From CAIYRG01 sp964446945 (GTDB lineage Bacteria; Pseudomonadota; Alphaproteobacteria; Micropepsales; Micropepsaceae): a DNA stretch of 64,000 nucleotides. Below, one piece after another: positions 52,902 through 60,551 of the stretch (positions are counted from its first letter, which is position 1; the number at the start of each line of letters is the position of its first letter). Below the pieces are notes generated by a model that was given only the letters and a program-made list of their open reading frames with translations, ran no database searches and was not told where the DNA came from. The stretch covers positions 62,001 to 126,000 of the forward strand of contig CAYUQO010000014.1 of assembly GCA_964446945.1 (NCBI GenBank). Direction: 5' to 3'. The translations under genes were made by a program, and so were the position numbers.

Positions 52902-53753
52902 TTAGAAATCCGGTTTGTCGGCGCGGGGCATCGGCGCCATTTCGTAATTGAAATAGCCGTCATTGTTTTCGGGGCAGATGTCCTCGTCCCAGTCGCCACG
53001 GTGCTGCAGACGGTAGACCTGCACTGCCGACCAGGCGGTCTTGAAGGCGCCCGGATCATCCACCGTGATCAGGACCTGCAACGCCTTACCGCCGTCGATC
53101 AGCTTGAACCGCTCGATCGTGTGCAATCGGGTGGTATGTGGCGTCAGGTAATTGTCGACGAAGCTTTTGTCGTTCATGCCGATCGTATCGACGACCAGCG
53201 TATCGCCATTTTCGTAATGGCCGATGGATTCGCCGTACCAGCTCGGTTTCGGGTCCTTTGAATGGCTCACATTGAGATAGACGTGACGAACCTCGAAGTT
53301 GCCTTCATTAATGATGGTGACTTCTTTCGGTCGCTGCAGGAAATAGATTGGCCGGAGCAGCGAAAAAACTTCGAAGCCCGGAACGCTTGTCGGCCAGCAG
53401 CGCTCGTGAGCCTGAAACGGGATTTTTCCGGACAGCACCCTTGTATTGGTTTTTCTCAGGCGCTCGACGGCCCAGGGCTGCAGGATCGGGCTCTTGAGGT
53501 CGGCCACGCGGAAGGTGGGCTGCTTGCCGCTGGTGTTGCTGTGATAGGGATGGGCAGGATCGGCGGTCACAGGACCGGGGCCGGATTTCGGCGGCAGGAA
53601 ATCGTCGCCGACCTCAAACCAACCTGAGCCGATTCCGGAAAGCACCGGGATGGCCGTGTTTTGGGCTGCGGCGGCGGACACAAAAAACATCGCTCCGGCA
53701 CAGATGAAACAAGCCGGCAACAGTCGTGCTGAAATGGGCATGAATTTCCGCAT
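52902..53753 (-). CDS. GHYEGDTLV-family exported protein P7 (type II)
   Basis: 283 residues from the ATG at 53751-53753, with GAGG upstream. Signal peptide residues 1-30 (AAA-AQN). Type II features: SGPGPVTADP, SPILQPW, RCWPTSVPGFEVF, YFLQRPKEVTIINEGNFEVRHVYLN. Core near residue 177 GHYENGDTLVVDTIG, with the extra Asn shared with P2. TPHTTRLHTIERFK, VDDPGAFKTAW, Cys in DICPENN, end DKPDF-stop. Divergent from P8, with 101 bp between the start codons; a TATAGT at 53818-53823 could be the -10 of the P8 operon. Confidence 0.85.
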   Translation of the reverse strand: MRKFMPISARLLPACFICAGAMFFVSAAAAQNTAIPVLSGIGSGWFEVGDDFLPPKSGPGPVTADPAHPYHSNTSGKQPTFRVADLKSPILQPWAVERLRKTNTRVLSGKIPFQAHERCWPTSVPGFEVFSLLRPIYFLQRPKEVTIINEGNFEVRHVYLNVSHSKDPKPSWYGESIGHYENGDTLVVDTIGMNDKSFVDNYLTPHTTRLHTIERFKLIDGGKALQVLITVDDPGAFKTAWSAVQVYRLQHRGDWDEDICPENNDGYFNYEMAPMPRADKPDF

Positions 53754-53854
53754 CGATACGCCTCGTTCGTCCGAATGACTGGCACTGTTCGGAGCGCAAA
53801 TCAAATTGGAATTCGTGTATAGTTGCGGCCGCGCAGGGACGGGGAGGGACGAAC

Positions 53855-54763
53855 ATGCACCGTCATGTTCTCCAATTGCGGATATTGCTGGCGATCGCGG
53901 CTTTGGGTGTCTTGCCGTTGGGAGGCACCGTGGTGGCGCAACAGGCGCCGCCTAGCCAATCCATTCCAGATTTGTCCGGCATGTGGGCCCATCCATCGCT
54001 GCCGGGCATGGAGCCTTTGGCTTCAGGCCCAACTTCGCTGACAAACCTTTCGCGCCGCAATGGCCGCAGCAACGTGCTGCAGTTGGTGGGCGATTATCAC
54101 AACCCAATTCTGACGCCGGACGCCGCGGCGATCGTGAAGAAGCACGGCGAAGAGTCGCTCTCCCATTTCGGTTTCCACAACCCGCGCAATCAGTGTTGGC
54201 CCAACGGTCTGCCATTCGTTCTTCCCACAGCCGGGATGCAGATGTTCCAGCACGGTGACAGCATCACCATGGTCTATCTCGTCGATCATCAGGTCCGGCA
54301 CATCCGCCTGAATGCACAGCACCCGGCAAATCTCACGCCATCCTGGTACGGAGATTCGGTCGGACATTATGAAGGCGGCACTTTGGTCATCGACACCGTC
54401 GGCATCAAGCCGGGGCCTTTCGCCATGATCGACTGGTTCGGCACGCCGCAGACGCCGGCTGTGCACGTCGTCGAGCGCTATCGGATGATCAGTTACGAGG
54501 AAGCGCAGGAAGGATATGCGCGCGACGCGAAGGAAAACGCGCGCAATCAGCAGGCATTCGACCCCAACTACCGCGGCAGCGTGTTGCAGCTTCTGTTTAC
54601 TGTGGATGATCCGAATGTGTTCACCACGCCGTGGTCGGCAACAGTGACCTATCGGCACATGACCCAGGACCAATGGCTGGAAAATGTCTGCGCTGAGAAT
54701 CCGCACAAATATGGCACCGAGGAGGATGCTCAAGTGCCGACCGCGGCGAAGGCGGATTTCTAG
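53855..54763 (+). CDS. GHYEGDTLV-family exported protein P8 (type I)
   Basis: 302 residues from the ATG at 53855, with GGGGAGGGA upstream. Signal peptide to about residue 27 (VVA-QQ). Type I features: IPDLSGMW, NPRNQCWPNGLPFVL, DHQVRHIRLNAQHP. Core near residue 170 GHYEGGTLVIDTVGIKPG (Gly replaces Asp), FGTPQTPAVHVVERYR, VDDPNVFTTPW, Cys in NVCAENP, end AKADF-stop. First gene of a four-gene operon (P8, P9 and two hydrolases). Closely related to P4. Confidence 0.85.
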   Translation: MHRHVLQLRILLAIAALGVLPLGGTVVAQQAPPSQSIPDLSGMWAHPSLPGMEPLASGPTSLTNLSRRNGRSNVLQLVGDYHNPILTPDAAAIVKKHGEESLSHFGFHNPRNQCWPNGLPFVLPTAGMQMFQHGDSITMVYLVDHQVRHIRLNAQHPANLTPSWYGDSVGHYEGGTLVIDTVGIKPGPFAMIDWFGTPQTPAVHVVERYRMISYEEAQEGYARDAKENARNQQAFDPNYRGSVLQLLFTVDDPNVFTTPWSATVTYRHMTQDQWLENVCAENPHKYGTEEDAQVPTAAKADF

Positions 54764-54764
54764 G

Positions 54765-55598
54765 ATGTTGAGGGCCGCCGCCATCAGTCTGGCCGTGCTC
54801 GGTACACTGTTCGTCACCGGAGCCGCGGGACAGGGGGCAAACATTCCGGATTTTGGCCCGAACAGCCTCACCGCATGGATACCGGCCCGGCCTGCGGGTG
54901 ATGATTTCTACCCGCCTGACAGCGGCCCTGGACCGGTGATGTCGGACAAAGATCATCCCTATGTACCCAACGGGCAGGGACGTGTGAGTTATCGCGTCGC
55001 GGATCTCAGCAATCCGATACTGCAACCCTGGGCCGCCGAGCGCATGAAAAAGCCCAATGCCGACGTGCTCGCCGGCAGAGTGCCGTTTACCGCCGACTCG
55101 CGCTGCTGGCCGGGCGGCGTGCCGGGCTTTGACATCTATGCGCGGGTGCGCCCGATCTATTTTCTCCAGACACCGAAGAAGATCACGATCATCGAAGAAT
55201 CCGGCATGGAGGTGCGGCGAATCTATCTGAATGTGCCGCACAGCAGCAATCCGAAGCCGTCCTGGTATGGTGAATCCGTCGGCCATTACGAAGGCGATGA
55301 ACTTGTCGTCGATACGATCGGGCTGAACGACAAGACATTCATCGACAGCTATCGCACGCCGCACACCACCCGCCTGCACGTGGTGGAGCGCTTCAAAATG
55401 GTTGAAGGTGGGAAATTCCTGCAGGCCGCAATCACGGTCGATGATCCAGGTGCGTTCACCACGCCCTGGCGCGCCGTGCAGCGCTGGCGGCGCAGGGAAG
55501 GAATGGAGATCGAAGAACTGGTTTGCGCAGGTAATCCCACCGATTTTTTTCACAACGAGGACTATCCGATTCCGGAAGCCAAAAACGCGGATTTCTGA
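54765..55598 (+). CDS. GHYEGDTLV-family exported protein P9 (type II)
   Basis: 277 residues from the ATG at 54765, one base after the P8 stop (TAG-G-ATG), so translation is coupled. Signal peptide to about residue 23 (GAA-GQ). Type II features: SGPGPVMSDKDH, NPILQPW, RCWPGGVPGFDIY, YFLQTPKKITIIEESGMEVRRIYLN. Core near residue 172 GHYEGDELVVDTIG, TPHTTRLHVVERFK, VDDPGAFTTPW, Cys in LVCAGNP, end KNADF-stop. The P8-P9 pair combines one type I and one type II protein, as in P5-P4. Confidence 0.85.
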   Translation: MLRAAAISLAVLGTLFVTGAAGQGANIPDFGPNSLTAWIPARPAGDDFYPPDSGPGPVMSDKDHPYVPNGQGRVSYRVADLSNPILQPWAAERMKKPNADVLAGRVPFTADSRCWPGGVPGFDIYARVRPIYFLQTPKKITIIEESGMEVRRIYLNVPHSSNPKPSWYGESVGHYEGDELVVDTIGLNDKTFIDSYRTPHTTRLHVVERFKMVEGGKFLQAAITVDDPGAFTTPWRAVQRWRRREGMEIEELVCAGNPTDFFHNEDYPIPEAKNADF

Positions 55599-55601
55599 CG
55601 A

Positions 55602-56588
55602 ATGGTCGCCATGACGAATCGTCGCGAACTCGGTACTCTGGTTGCTGGCGCGGCTCTCGCCGTGATGGGGCGTGCATCTGCGCAAAGCGCAACACAACGG
55701 CCGGTCCGGCGCGTGCGCACCGGCGTGCTGGAAATCGCCTATGAGGAGAGTGGGCCGCCGGGTGGATTTCCAGTGCTGCTGCTGCACGGCTTTCCCTATG
55801 ATCCGCGCGCCTATGATGAGGTCACGCCGCCGCTCGCGGCTGCGGGATACCGCGTAATCGTCCCGTATTTGCGGGGTTATGGTGAGACGCGGTTTCTGGC
55901 AGCTTCGACCATGCGTTCCGGCCAGCAGGCGGCCATGGGGCGTGATGTCGTCGATCTGATGGATGCGCTTCGCATTCCGCAAGCCGTGCTGGTGGGGTTC
56001 GACTGGGGTGGCCGCGCGGCATGCGTCGCGGCGGCGCAGTGGCCCGACCGCGTACGTGGGCTGGTGTCCTGCAGTGGGTATACCATTCAGGATATTGCGG
56101 GCTCCGCGAAACCCGCCGCGCCGGAACAGGAAAACCGGATGTGGTACCAATATTATTTCCACACCGAGCGCGGCCGTGCGGGATTGCAGGCGAACCGTCA
56201 CGATCTGTGCAAGCTGTTGTGGCGATTGTGGTCGCCGAACTGGAAATTCGATGACGCGACATATGACCGGACAGCGGCATCTTTCGACAATCCCGATTTC
56301 GTCAATGTGGTGATTCATTCCTACCGCCATCGCTTTGGCTATGTCGCGGGCGATCCCGCCTATGCAGCGATCGAAGCCGCATTGGCGAAACAGCCGCGGA
56401 TCTCTGTTCCCACCATCGCCCTTCAGGGTGGTGGCGACGGTGTCAATACCGGGGGCGCATCCGCGGCCGAGGCGCGCCTGTTCACCGGCCGATATGACCG
56501 GCGTGTGATCCCGCTTGTCGGCCATGACGTGCCGCAGGAAGCGCCGGCAGAGACGGCGCGGGCGGCGCTGGATTTGCTGAAGGTGTAG
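55602..56588 (+). CDS. Tat-exported epoxide-hydrolase-like alpha/beta hydrolase
   Basis: 328 residues from the ATG at 55602, four bases after the P9 stop. NRRELGTLVAGAALAVMG is a Tat-like signal. The oxyanion region is LLHGFPYDPRAYDEV; the elbow VGFDWGGRAACVAAA has Asp (in FDWGG) as nucleophile, as in epoxide hydrolases and dehalogenases. The catalytic His is in LVGHDVPQEAP. Substrate unknown. Third gene of the P8-P9 operon; 14 bp separate it from the next hydrolase. Confidence 0.85.
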   Translation: MVAMTNRRELGTLVAGAALAVMGRASAQSATQRPVRRVRTGVLEIAYEESGPPGGFPVLLLHGFPYDPRAYDEVTPPLAAAGYRVIVPYLRGYGETRFLAASTMRSGQQAAMGRDVVDLMDALRIPQAVLVGFDWGGRAACVAAAQWPDRVRGLVSCSGYTIQDIAGSAKPAAPEQENRMWYQYYFHTERGRAGLQANRHDLCKLLWRLWSPNWKFDDATYDRTAASFDNPDFVNVVIHSYRHRFGYVAGDPAYAAIEAALAKQPRISVPTIALQGGGDGVNTGGASAAEARLFTGRYDRRVIPLVGHDVPQEAPAETARAALDLLKV

Positions 56589-56602
56589 CCGAGGAGATTC
56601 CA

Positions 56603-57664
56603 ATGACGTCCGATTCTGAATTCCCGAAGGACCCGGCACAAGTCAGCCGGCGGAATCTGGTGCAATCGCTGGCCATCGGCGCGGCGGCGGCAGGCATCAC
56701 CGCCCCGGCTCTGGCGCAGACCTCCGCCGTGATCGCCGAAGCCACGGCGGGTGATTACGCGCGCGATCCGACCCGCTGGGGCAGCGCGGAAGTCGCGGCA
56801 TTTTTTCCGGGATTTCGTCATGTCGATATGCGGACAGACAGCGCCATTATTCGCCTGCGTCATGGCGGCTCGGGCCCGCCGCTGCTGATGCTGCACGGTT
56901 ATCCGACAAGCCATGTGGCCTGGTACAAAATCGCGGCGCGGCTGGCGCAGCGCTATCACGTCGTGCTCGCCGATTTGCGCGGTTACGGCGACAGCTCGCT
57001 CCCCGATCCCGGACCCAACGGCGTGAATTACAGTATGCGAGTCATGGCCGAGGACATGATTTCGGTCATGGAGCAGCTCGGGCACCGGCAATTCTATCTC
57101 GTTGGACACGATCGCGGTGCGCGTCTCAGTCACCGGCTGTGTCTCGATCACCCGGATCGGGTGATGAAGCTGGCGCTGCTCGACATGCTACCGACCTATT
57201 ATGTCTTCACGCATACGACGAAGGACTGGGCTGTCGGAAACTGGCACTGGGGATTTCTTGCGCAACCGGAGCCGTTTCCCGAGACAATGATCAGCGCCAT
57301 GCCGGCAGGATGGTTCCTGAGCAATCGTGGCGGAGCCGGTCTCGCCAACCTTCCCAAACCGGTGTTTGACGAACTCGTTCGCGTCTGGACGCCGAAGACA
57401 ATCAAGGGCGCGTGCCATGACTATCGCGCCAATGCGACGATCGATTTCGCCATGGACGGCGCCGACCAGGGCCGGAAAATTCCAAATCCGCTGCTGATTT
57501 TGTGGGGTACGCGAGGACGGCCGGCGACCGACGAATATCCGACGGTGTGGCGCCAATATGCGAGCAATATCGTCGCCACGGAGCCGTTCAATTCCGGCCA
57601 TTACCTGCACTGGGACGTGGCCGATCAGGTATATGACCGGTTCGTCAAATTCTTCACCGCATGA
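56603..57664 (+). CDS. Tat-exported haloacetate-dehalogenase-like alpha/beta hydrolase
   Basis: 353 residues from the ATG at 56603, with GAGGAG upstream. SRRNLVQSLAIGAAAAGI is a Tat signal. Landmarks match fluoroacetate/haloacetate dehalogenases: the nucleophile elbow GHDRGARLSHRL (Asp, followed by Arg residues that hold the carboxylate), NWHWGFLAQPEPFPE (the His-Trp pair near the halide site), CHDYRANATIDFAMDGAD, and SGHYLHWD with the catalytic His. Carbon-halogen cleavage of small acids is therefore possible, although the exported location is unusual. Last gene of the P8-P9 operon; convergent with the rhomboid gene. Confidence 0.82.
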   Translation: MTSDSEFPKDPAQVSRRNLVQSLAIGAAAAGITAPALAQTSAVIAEATAGDYARDPTRWGSAEVAAFFPGFRHVDMRTDSAIIRLRHGGSGPPLLMLHGYPTSHVAWYKIAARLAQRYHVVLADLRGYGDSSLPDPGPNGVNYSMRVMAEDMISVMEQLGHRQFYLVGHDRGARLSHRLCLDHPDRVMKLALLDMLPTYYVFTHTTKDWAVGNWHWGFLAQPEPFPETMISAMPAGWFLSNRGGAGLANLPKPVFDELVRVWTPKTIKGACHDYRANATIDFAMDGADQGRKIPNPLLILWGTRGRPATDEYPTVWRQYASNIVATEPFNSGHYLHWDVADQVYDRFVKFFTA

Positions 57665-57676
57665 TGCGGGAGAAGA

Positions 57677-58327
57677 TCAGTCCGGTGATAAATTCGCAGC
57701 GTTCCGCGACAACAGCAAGCGGCCGGTGACCGCGCCGAACATCAGCCCGCCGATATGCGCGACATAGGCAACACCGCCCATCTGCTCGGTCGAAATGCCG
57801 GCGCTGATCAATTGCAGTACGAACCATATCCCGATCAGGAACATCGCCGGGATCAGCCTGACCGTGAAAAAAATGCCGAAAAACAGCACGGTGCGGATTC
57901 GGTCGCGCGGAAAAGTGACGACAAACGCTCCCATCACCGCGGCAATCGCACCACTGGCGCCGAGACTGGGAGTCATGGACATCGGGTCCGCCGCGATCTG
58001 CGCCATCCAGGCCACGAGACCGCCGACGATATAGAAAAGCAGGTATTTTGTGCGCCCCATCGCGTCTTCCATTTCCGGGCCGAAAACCCACAGGAAGACC
58101 ATATTCCCGATGATGTGCATGAAACCGCCATGCATGAACATCGCGGTCAGCAATGTCACCCAGTTCTGGCCGGAGACGACATTCGTGGGAATCACCGACC
58201 ACGCGATGACAAAGTCTTCCGGCTGGCTCAGTTCAAATGCGAAGACCAGGATATTGGCCGCGATCAGCGCGACCGTGACGATCGGGCGGCTATGAAGATG
58301 GCGTGACACATCGGACACGGGAAACAT
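57677..58327 (-). CDS. Rhomboid-family intramembrane serine protease
   Basis: 216 residues from the ATG at 58325-58327. Six membrane helices. Catalytic Ser in GASGAIAAVMGAF near residue 127, and catalytic His in VAHIGGLMFGAVTGRLL near the end; the WVTLLTAMFMHGGFMHIIGNMVFLW segment near 60 is the conserved L1/helix 2 region. It cuts transmembrane helices of other proteins in the inner membrane. Monocistronic; divergent from the EF-hand lipoprotein gene. Confidence 0.9.
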   Translation of the reverse strand: MFPVSDVSRHLHSRPIVTVALIAANILVFAFELSQPEDFVIAWSVIPTNVVSGQNWVTLLTAMFMHGGFMHIIGNMVFLWVFGPEMEDAMGRTKYLLFYIVGGLVAWMAQIAADPMSMTPSLGASGAIAAVMGAFVVTFPRDRIRTVLFFGIFFTVRLIPAMFLIGIWFVLQLISAGISTEQMGGVAYVAHIGGLMFGAVTGRLLLSRNAANLSPD

Positions 58328-58374
58328 GATTTGACGTTACATTGGTTCGCAAGGGCCGGATATAGTCCGTGTTC

Positions 58375-58842
58375 ATGAGCAAAGTGTTTAAATTCCTGCT
58401 GGCAGTCCTGTGCGTCGCGGCCACGGCATCATGCGCCGGCCCGCGCGGCAATCCAGCCGCCGTCGAGCTCGAGCAGCAGGTCCGGCTGATGCTGAGTTAT
58501 GATGAGAACAGCGACGGTGTGGTGACGCGCGAAGAGCTGGAAGATGGGCTGCACCGGCAATTTGCGGCGATTGATGGTGGCCGCCGGGGCTATCTCGATG
58601 CGCAACAGGTGCAGGCAGAGGACAATCGCCGGTCCCGCGTCCTTGGCGCCAGCTATTCACCCATGGTCGATATGCACCGCAACGGCATGATCGATTTCGA
58701 TGAGTTCGCTGCCCTGCCGCGCGCGATCTTCGACCGGCTTGACCGCAACGATGACGGCAGACTCGATGATAGCGAGTTGCGGCTGATTCAGGGGGTCGGC
58801 CGGCCAGTGGCGCCGGCGATGATGCAGATGCTGCGACAATAA
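58375..58842 (+). CDS. EF-hand lipoprotein
   Basis: 155 residues from the ATG at 58375 (GTG two codons upstream possible). Signal peptide with lipobox ATASC (Cys near residue 20). Calcium-binding loops: DENSDGVVTREEL near 45, DMHRNGMIDFDEF near 100 and DRNDDGRLDDSEL near 123; the second of four expected loops is degenerate (DGGRRGYLDAQQV). A periplasmic, membrane-anchored Ca2+ sensor or buffer is likely. It ends 24 bp before the IS1595 element's left end. Confidence 0.82.
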   Translation: MSKVFKFLLAVLCVAATASCAGPRGNPAAVELEQQVRLMLSYDENSDGVVTREELEDGLHRQFAAIDGGRRGYLDAQQVQAEDNRRSRVLGASYSPMVDMHRNGMIDFDEFAALPRAIFDRLDRNDDGRLDDSELRLIQGVGRPVAPAMMQMLRQ

Positions 58843-58858
58843 CTCGTTCTCAACCTCC

Positions 58859-58866
58859 CCCTTGCG
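58859..58866. repeat. Target-site duplication, left copy
   Basis: CCCTTGCG, identical to 61793-61800 on the other side of the IS1595 element; 8 bp is the usual size for this family. Confidence 0.88.
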
Positions 58867-58908
58867 GGCGATTGTATACTTGAGTTAATTGGCACAACGG
58901 GTAGATAG
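58867..58908 (+). repeat. Left inverted terminal end of the IS1595 element
   Basis: GGCGATTGTATACTTGA, then TTAAT and GGGTAGAT in the next 25 bases; matches the right end with few differences over about 40 bp. Confidence 0.85.
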
Positions 58909-59001
58909 TTACACCCGACAGGCCGTTACTCAATTCATGCCGGTTCCCCCGGTATGCAATCGCCCCCAAGAAAGGGGGAATCGGCACGATGAGAACGTGC
59001 C

Positions 59002-59199
59002 GTGTGCAAGTGTGGAGAAGAGATCGAAATTACGCCTGCAATGATTGATGCTGGATCGCGAGAGCTTACGGTTGATCCTTTTGTTCGGGAGGCGCTCTTG
59101 GCGTCGGAAGTTCCGACGGTAGTTTCTCGGATTTTTCGCGCGATGATTTCGGCCAAGCCGCAATTACAGATTTCGTCATCTGATCAACATCAAATTTAA
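59002..59199 (+). CDS. Small protein of unknown function (IS passenger)
   Basis: 65 residues from a GTG at 59002. The segment ITPAMIDAGSRELTV.. with VSRIFRAM near residue 45 is a pattern seen in short phage or mobile-element proteins (ITPEMIEAG..RIYRAM). It overlaps the 3' end of the opposite-strand gene 59066-59653 by 134 bp, so only one of the two may be real in this stretch; the protein pattern makes me keep it. No clear ribosome site. Confidence 0.35.
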   Translation: MCKCGEEIEITPAMIDAGSRELTVDPFVREALLASEVPTVVSRIFRAMISAKPQLQISSSDQHQI

Positions 59200-59653
59200 G
59201 TATGCGGATGTTGCCGATCATTGTTTCGAGTTCACCGATTGCGACGGGTTCCGGGGCGCCCCTTGGCGGCATCTCAACGCGTCTCACCGATTCTGGATTG
59301 TCTTTTGCAATGCCCCAAGCCTGATGGATCATGTCGTGGCGTTGGCCCACCAGCTTTTTTGCTCGCGCGAGAAGGTCTGCAACGTCGTTTGCACCGGTCG
59401 ATCCTGGAACCAACACGTGCGCGGCGACATTTTCGATAATTTTGAGGCGTCCGAAAGCTGTACGCGGAGTGAGATAAACGATTTGGCCCAATGCTGATGA
59501 AACTCTCAGCAGCGAGCCCAATAGAGCGCCCAGCAGGATATCAAGATTGCCGATCTCGATTGATATCATGCCAATGGCATAGACATGCTTCGGATGCTTC
59601 TCCATGATTGAGGGAAGTTCCAAAACGTCCTTTGTTTCGTCAGGTGGCGGCAT
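59066..59653 (-). CDS. HEPN-like passenger protein of unknown function
   Basis: 195 residues from the ATG at 59651-59653. Mainly helical to residue 150, with a disordered, charged C-terminus (SSREKSEKLPSELP). Near residue 105 the sequence GQRHDMIHQAW contains R-x4-H, the catalytic signature of HEPN RNases, and the flanking segments (IEIGNLDILLGALL before it) look like the usual long helices. No close family recognised, so HEPN membership is a hypothesis. It lies inside the IS1595 element and reads away from the GIY-YIG-like gene. Confidence 0.55.
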   Translation of the reverse strand: MPPPDETKDVLELPSIMEKHPKHVYAIGMISIEIGNLDILLGALLGSLLRVSSALGQIVYLTPRTAFGRLKIIENVAAHVLVPGSTGANDVADLLARAKKLVGQRHDMIHQAWGIAKDNPESVRRVEMPPRGAPEPVAIGELETMIGNIRILKFDVDQMTKSVIAAWPKSSREKSEKLPSELPTPRAPPEQKDQP

Positions 59654-59823
59654 TGATTGATCCCGATGAAAAGCTGAGCGCGGCGGAAACTGAACGCCGG
59701 TTCAAAGCGACCCTGCACAAGATGCTGACTTCCCCTCACCAGCCGCACGCAACGGCGGCTGGCAAGAAGCATAAGGCGAATCGGGCGAAGAGTCCCCGAG
59801 CGCGGAAGCACATAAGGACATAA
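59644..59823 (+). CDS. Small basic protein (IS passenger)
   Basis: 59 residues if started at the GTG at 59644; start uncertain. It contains ETERRFKATLHKMLTSPHQP and a Lys/Arg-rich tail (GKKHKANRAKSPRARKH). Short proteins with the E-x2-R..L..ML-x-x-P-x-x-P pattern are common on alphaproteobacterial mobile elements. Overlaps the start of the divergent 59653 gene by 10 bp. Confidence 0.4.
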   Translation: MAALIDPDEKLSAAETERRFKATLHKMLTSPHQPHATAAGKKHKANRAKSPRARKHIRT

Positions 59824-59926
59824 GCACATCGTTATATGTGTGCGCTTTCGTCGCGCGAGTCGCGTTTGACAATCGCGCGCCGTATCATTCGAGCGGATCA
59901 TTGATTCGGATTGAAAGGCGCCCACG

Positions 59927-60286
59927 ATGGCAGAAACAGGACTGTTCGGAGCTTACCCTCTGACTGAGCGAAAGATTGATGAGTACGTTAGTGCGGACAT
60001 CGGAGCTTATGCACTCGGCTACGTAAATGCCGGACGTTTCCATGTTAAATACGTCGGCCGCTCAGATGATGATTTGAATGGTCGGCTGAAGGACTGGATA
60101 GGCTCCTACAACGCATTTAAGTACGGTCATTTCGAGCGAGTGGAAGACGCGTTCGCAAAGGAATGCCAGATGTTCCATGACTTCGGCGGAGACCGCGGAA
60201 AACTGGACAATGACATTCACCCCGCACGTCCCAAGGGGGTCCAGTGTGAATGCCCGGTAGATGACTGCGCCGCCGATCTGGATTAG
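59927..60286 (+). CDS. Small GIY-YIG-like protein (IS passenger)
   Basis: 119 residues from the ATG at 59927, with GAAAGGCG upstream. The region from residue 27 reads AYALGYV..FHVKYVGRSDDDLNGRLKDW and continues with FKYGHFERVEDAFAKECQMFHDF, which follows the GIY-YIG layout (a Y..Y strand, YVGRS, a basic Arg, then a conserved Glu in AKECQ). A DNA-cleaving or DNA-binding role is possible. Two cysteine pairs near the C-terminus (CECPVDDC) could bind zinc. Its stop overlaps that of the 60283-60537 gene by 4 bp. Confidence 0.62.
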   Translation: MAETGLFGAYPLTERKIDEYVSADIGAYALGYVNAGRFHVKYVGRSDDDLNGRLKDWIGSYNAFKYGHFERVEDAFAKECQMFHDFGGDRGKLDNDIHPARPKGVQCECPVDDCAADLD

Positions 60287-60537
60287 TTCAGGGAGCGTCC
60301 AGTTCGCTCAAGCAGTTTCAGAACGTCTTTGAGCGCGACCATATAGCCATAGTGCCAGTAAACGCGCTCACGTGAGCCCTCATCGAGATGGGCCTGTTCC
60401 GTTACGCAGTCAGGCCCGTTTTCTTTTAGCCAAGCAGACATGTTGCGTATGCGGCGCTCGATAAGTTCGGTCGCACCCTGGGGTTCCGCATCATCGGGCA
60501 CCCGATTTGAGATTGTGGCGGCAGTTTCTTCGCGCAT
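60283..60537 (-). CDS. Small protein of unknown function (IS passenger)
   Basis: 84 residues from the ATG at 60535-60537. N-terminal half polar and acidic; the second half has SRERVYWHYGYMVALKDVLKLL, an amphipathic helical stretch seen in short mobile-element proteins. No function known. An inverted repeat (60552-60582) lies just upstream of its start. Confidence 0.55.
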   Translation of the reverse strand: MREETAATISNRVPDDAEPQGATELIERRIRNMSAWLKENGPDCVTEQAHLDEGSRERVYWHYGYMVALKDVLKLLERTGRSLN

Positions 60538-60551
60538 AGAAAATCCTTCAC

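Noticed and set aside
54621..56639. 672-codon open frame antisense to P9 and the first hydrolase
   Set aside because: Low-complexity basic translation, no ribosome site or family, and full overlap with two well-supported genes.
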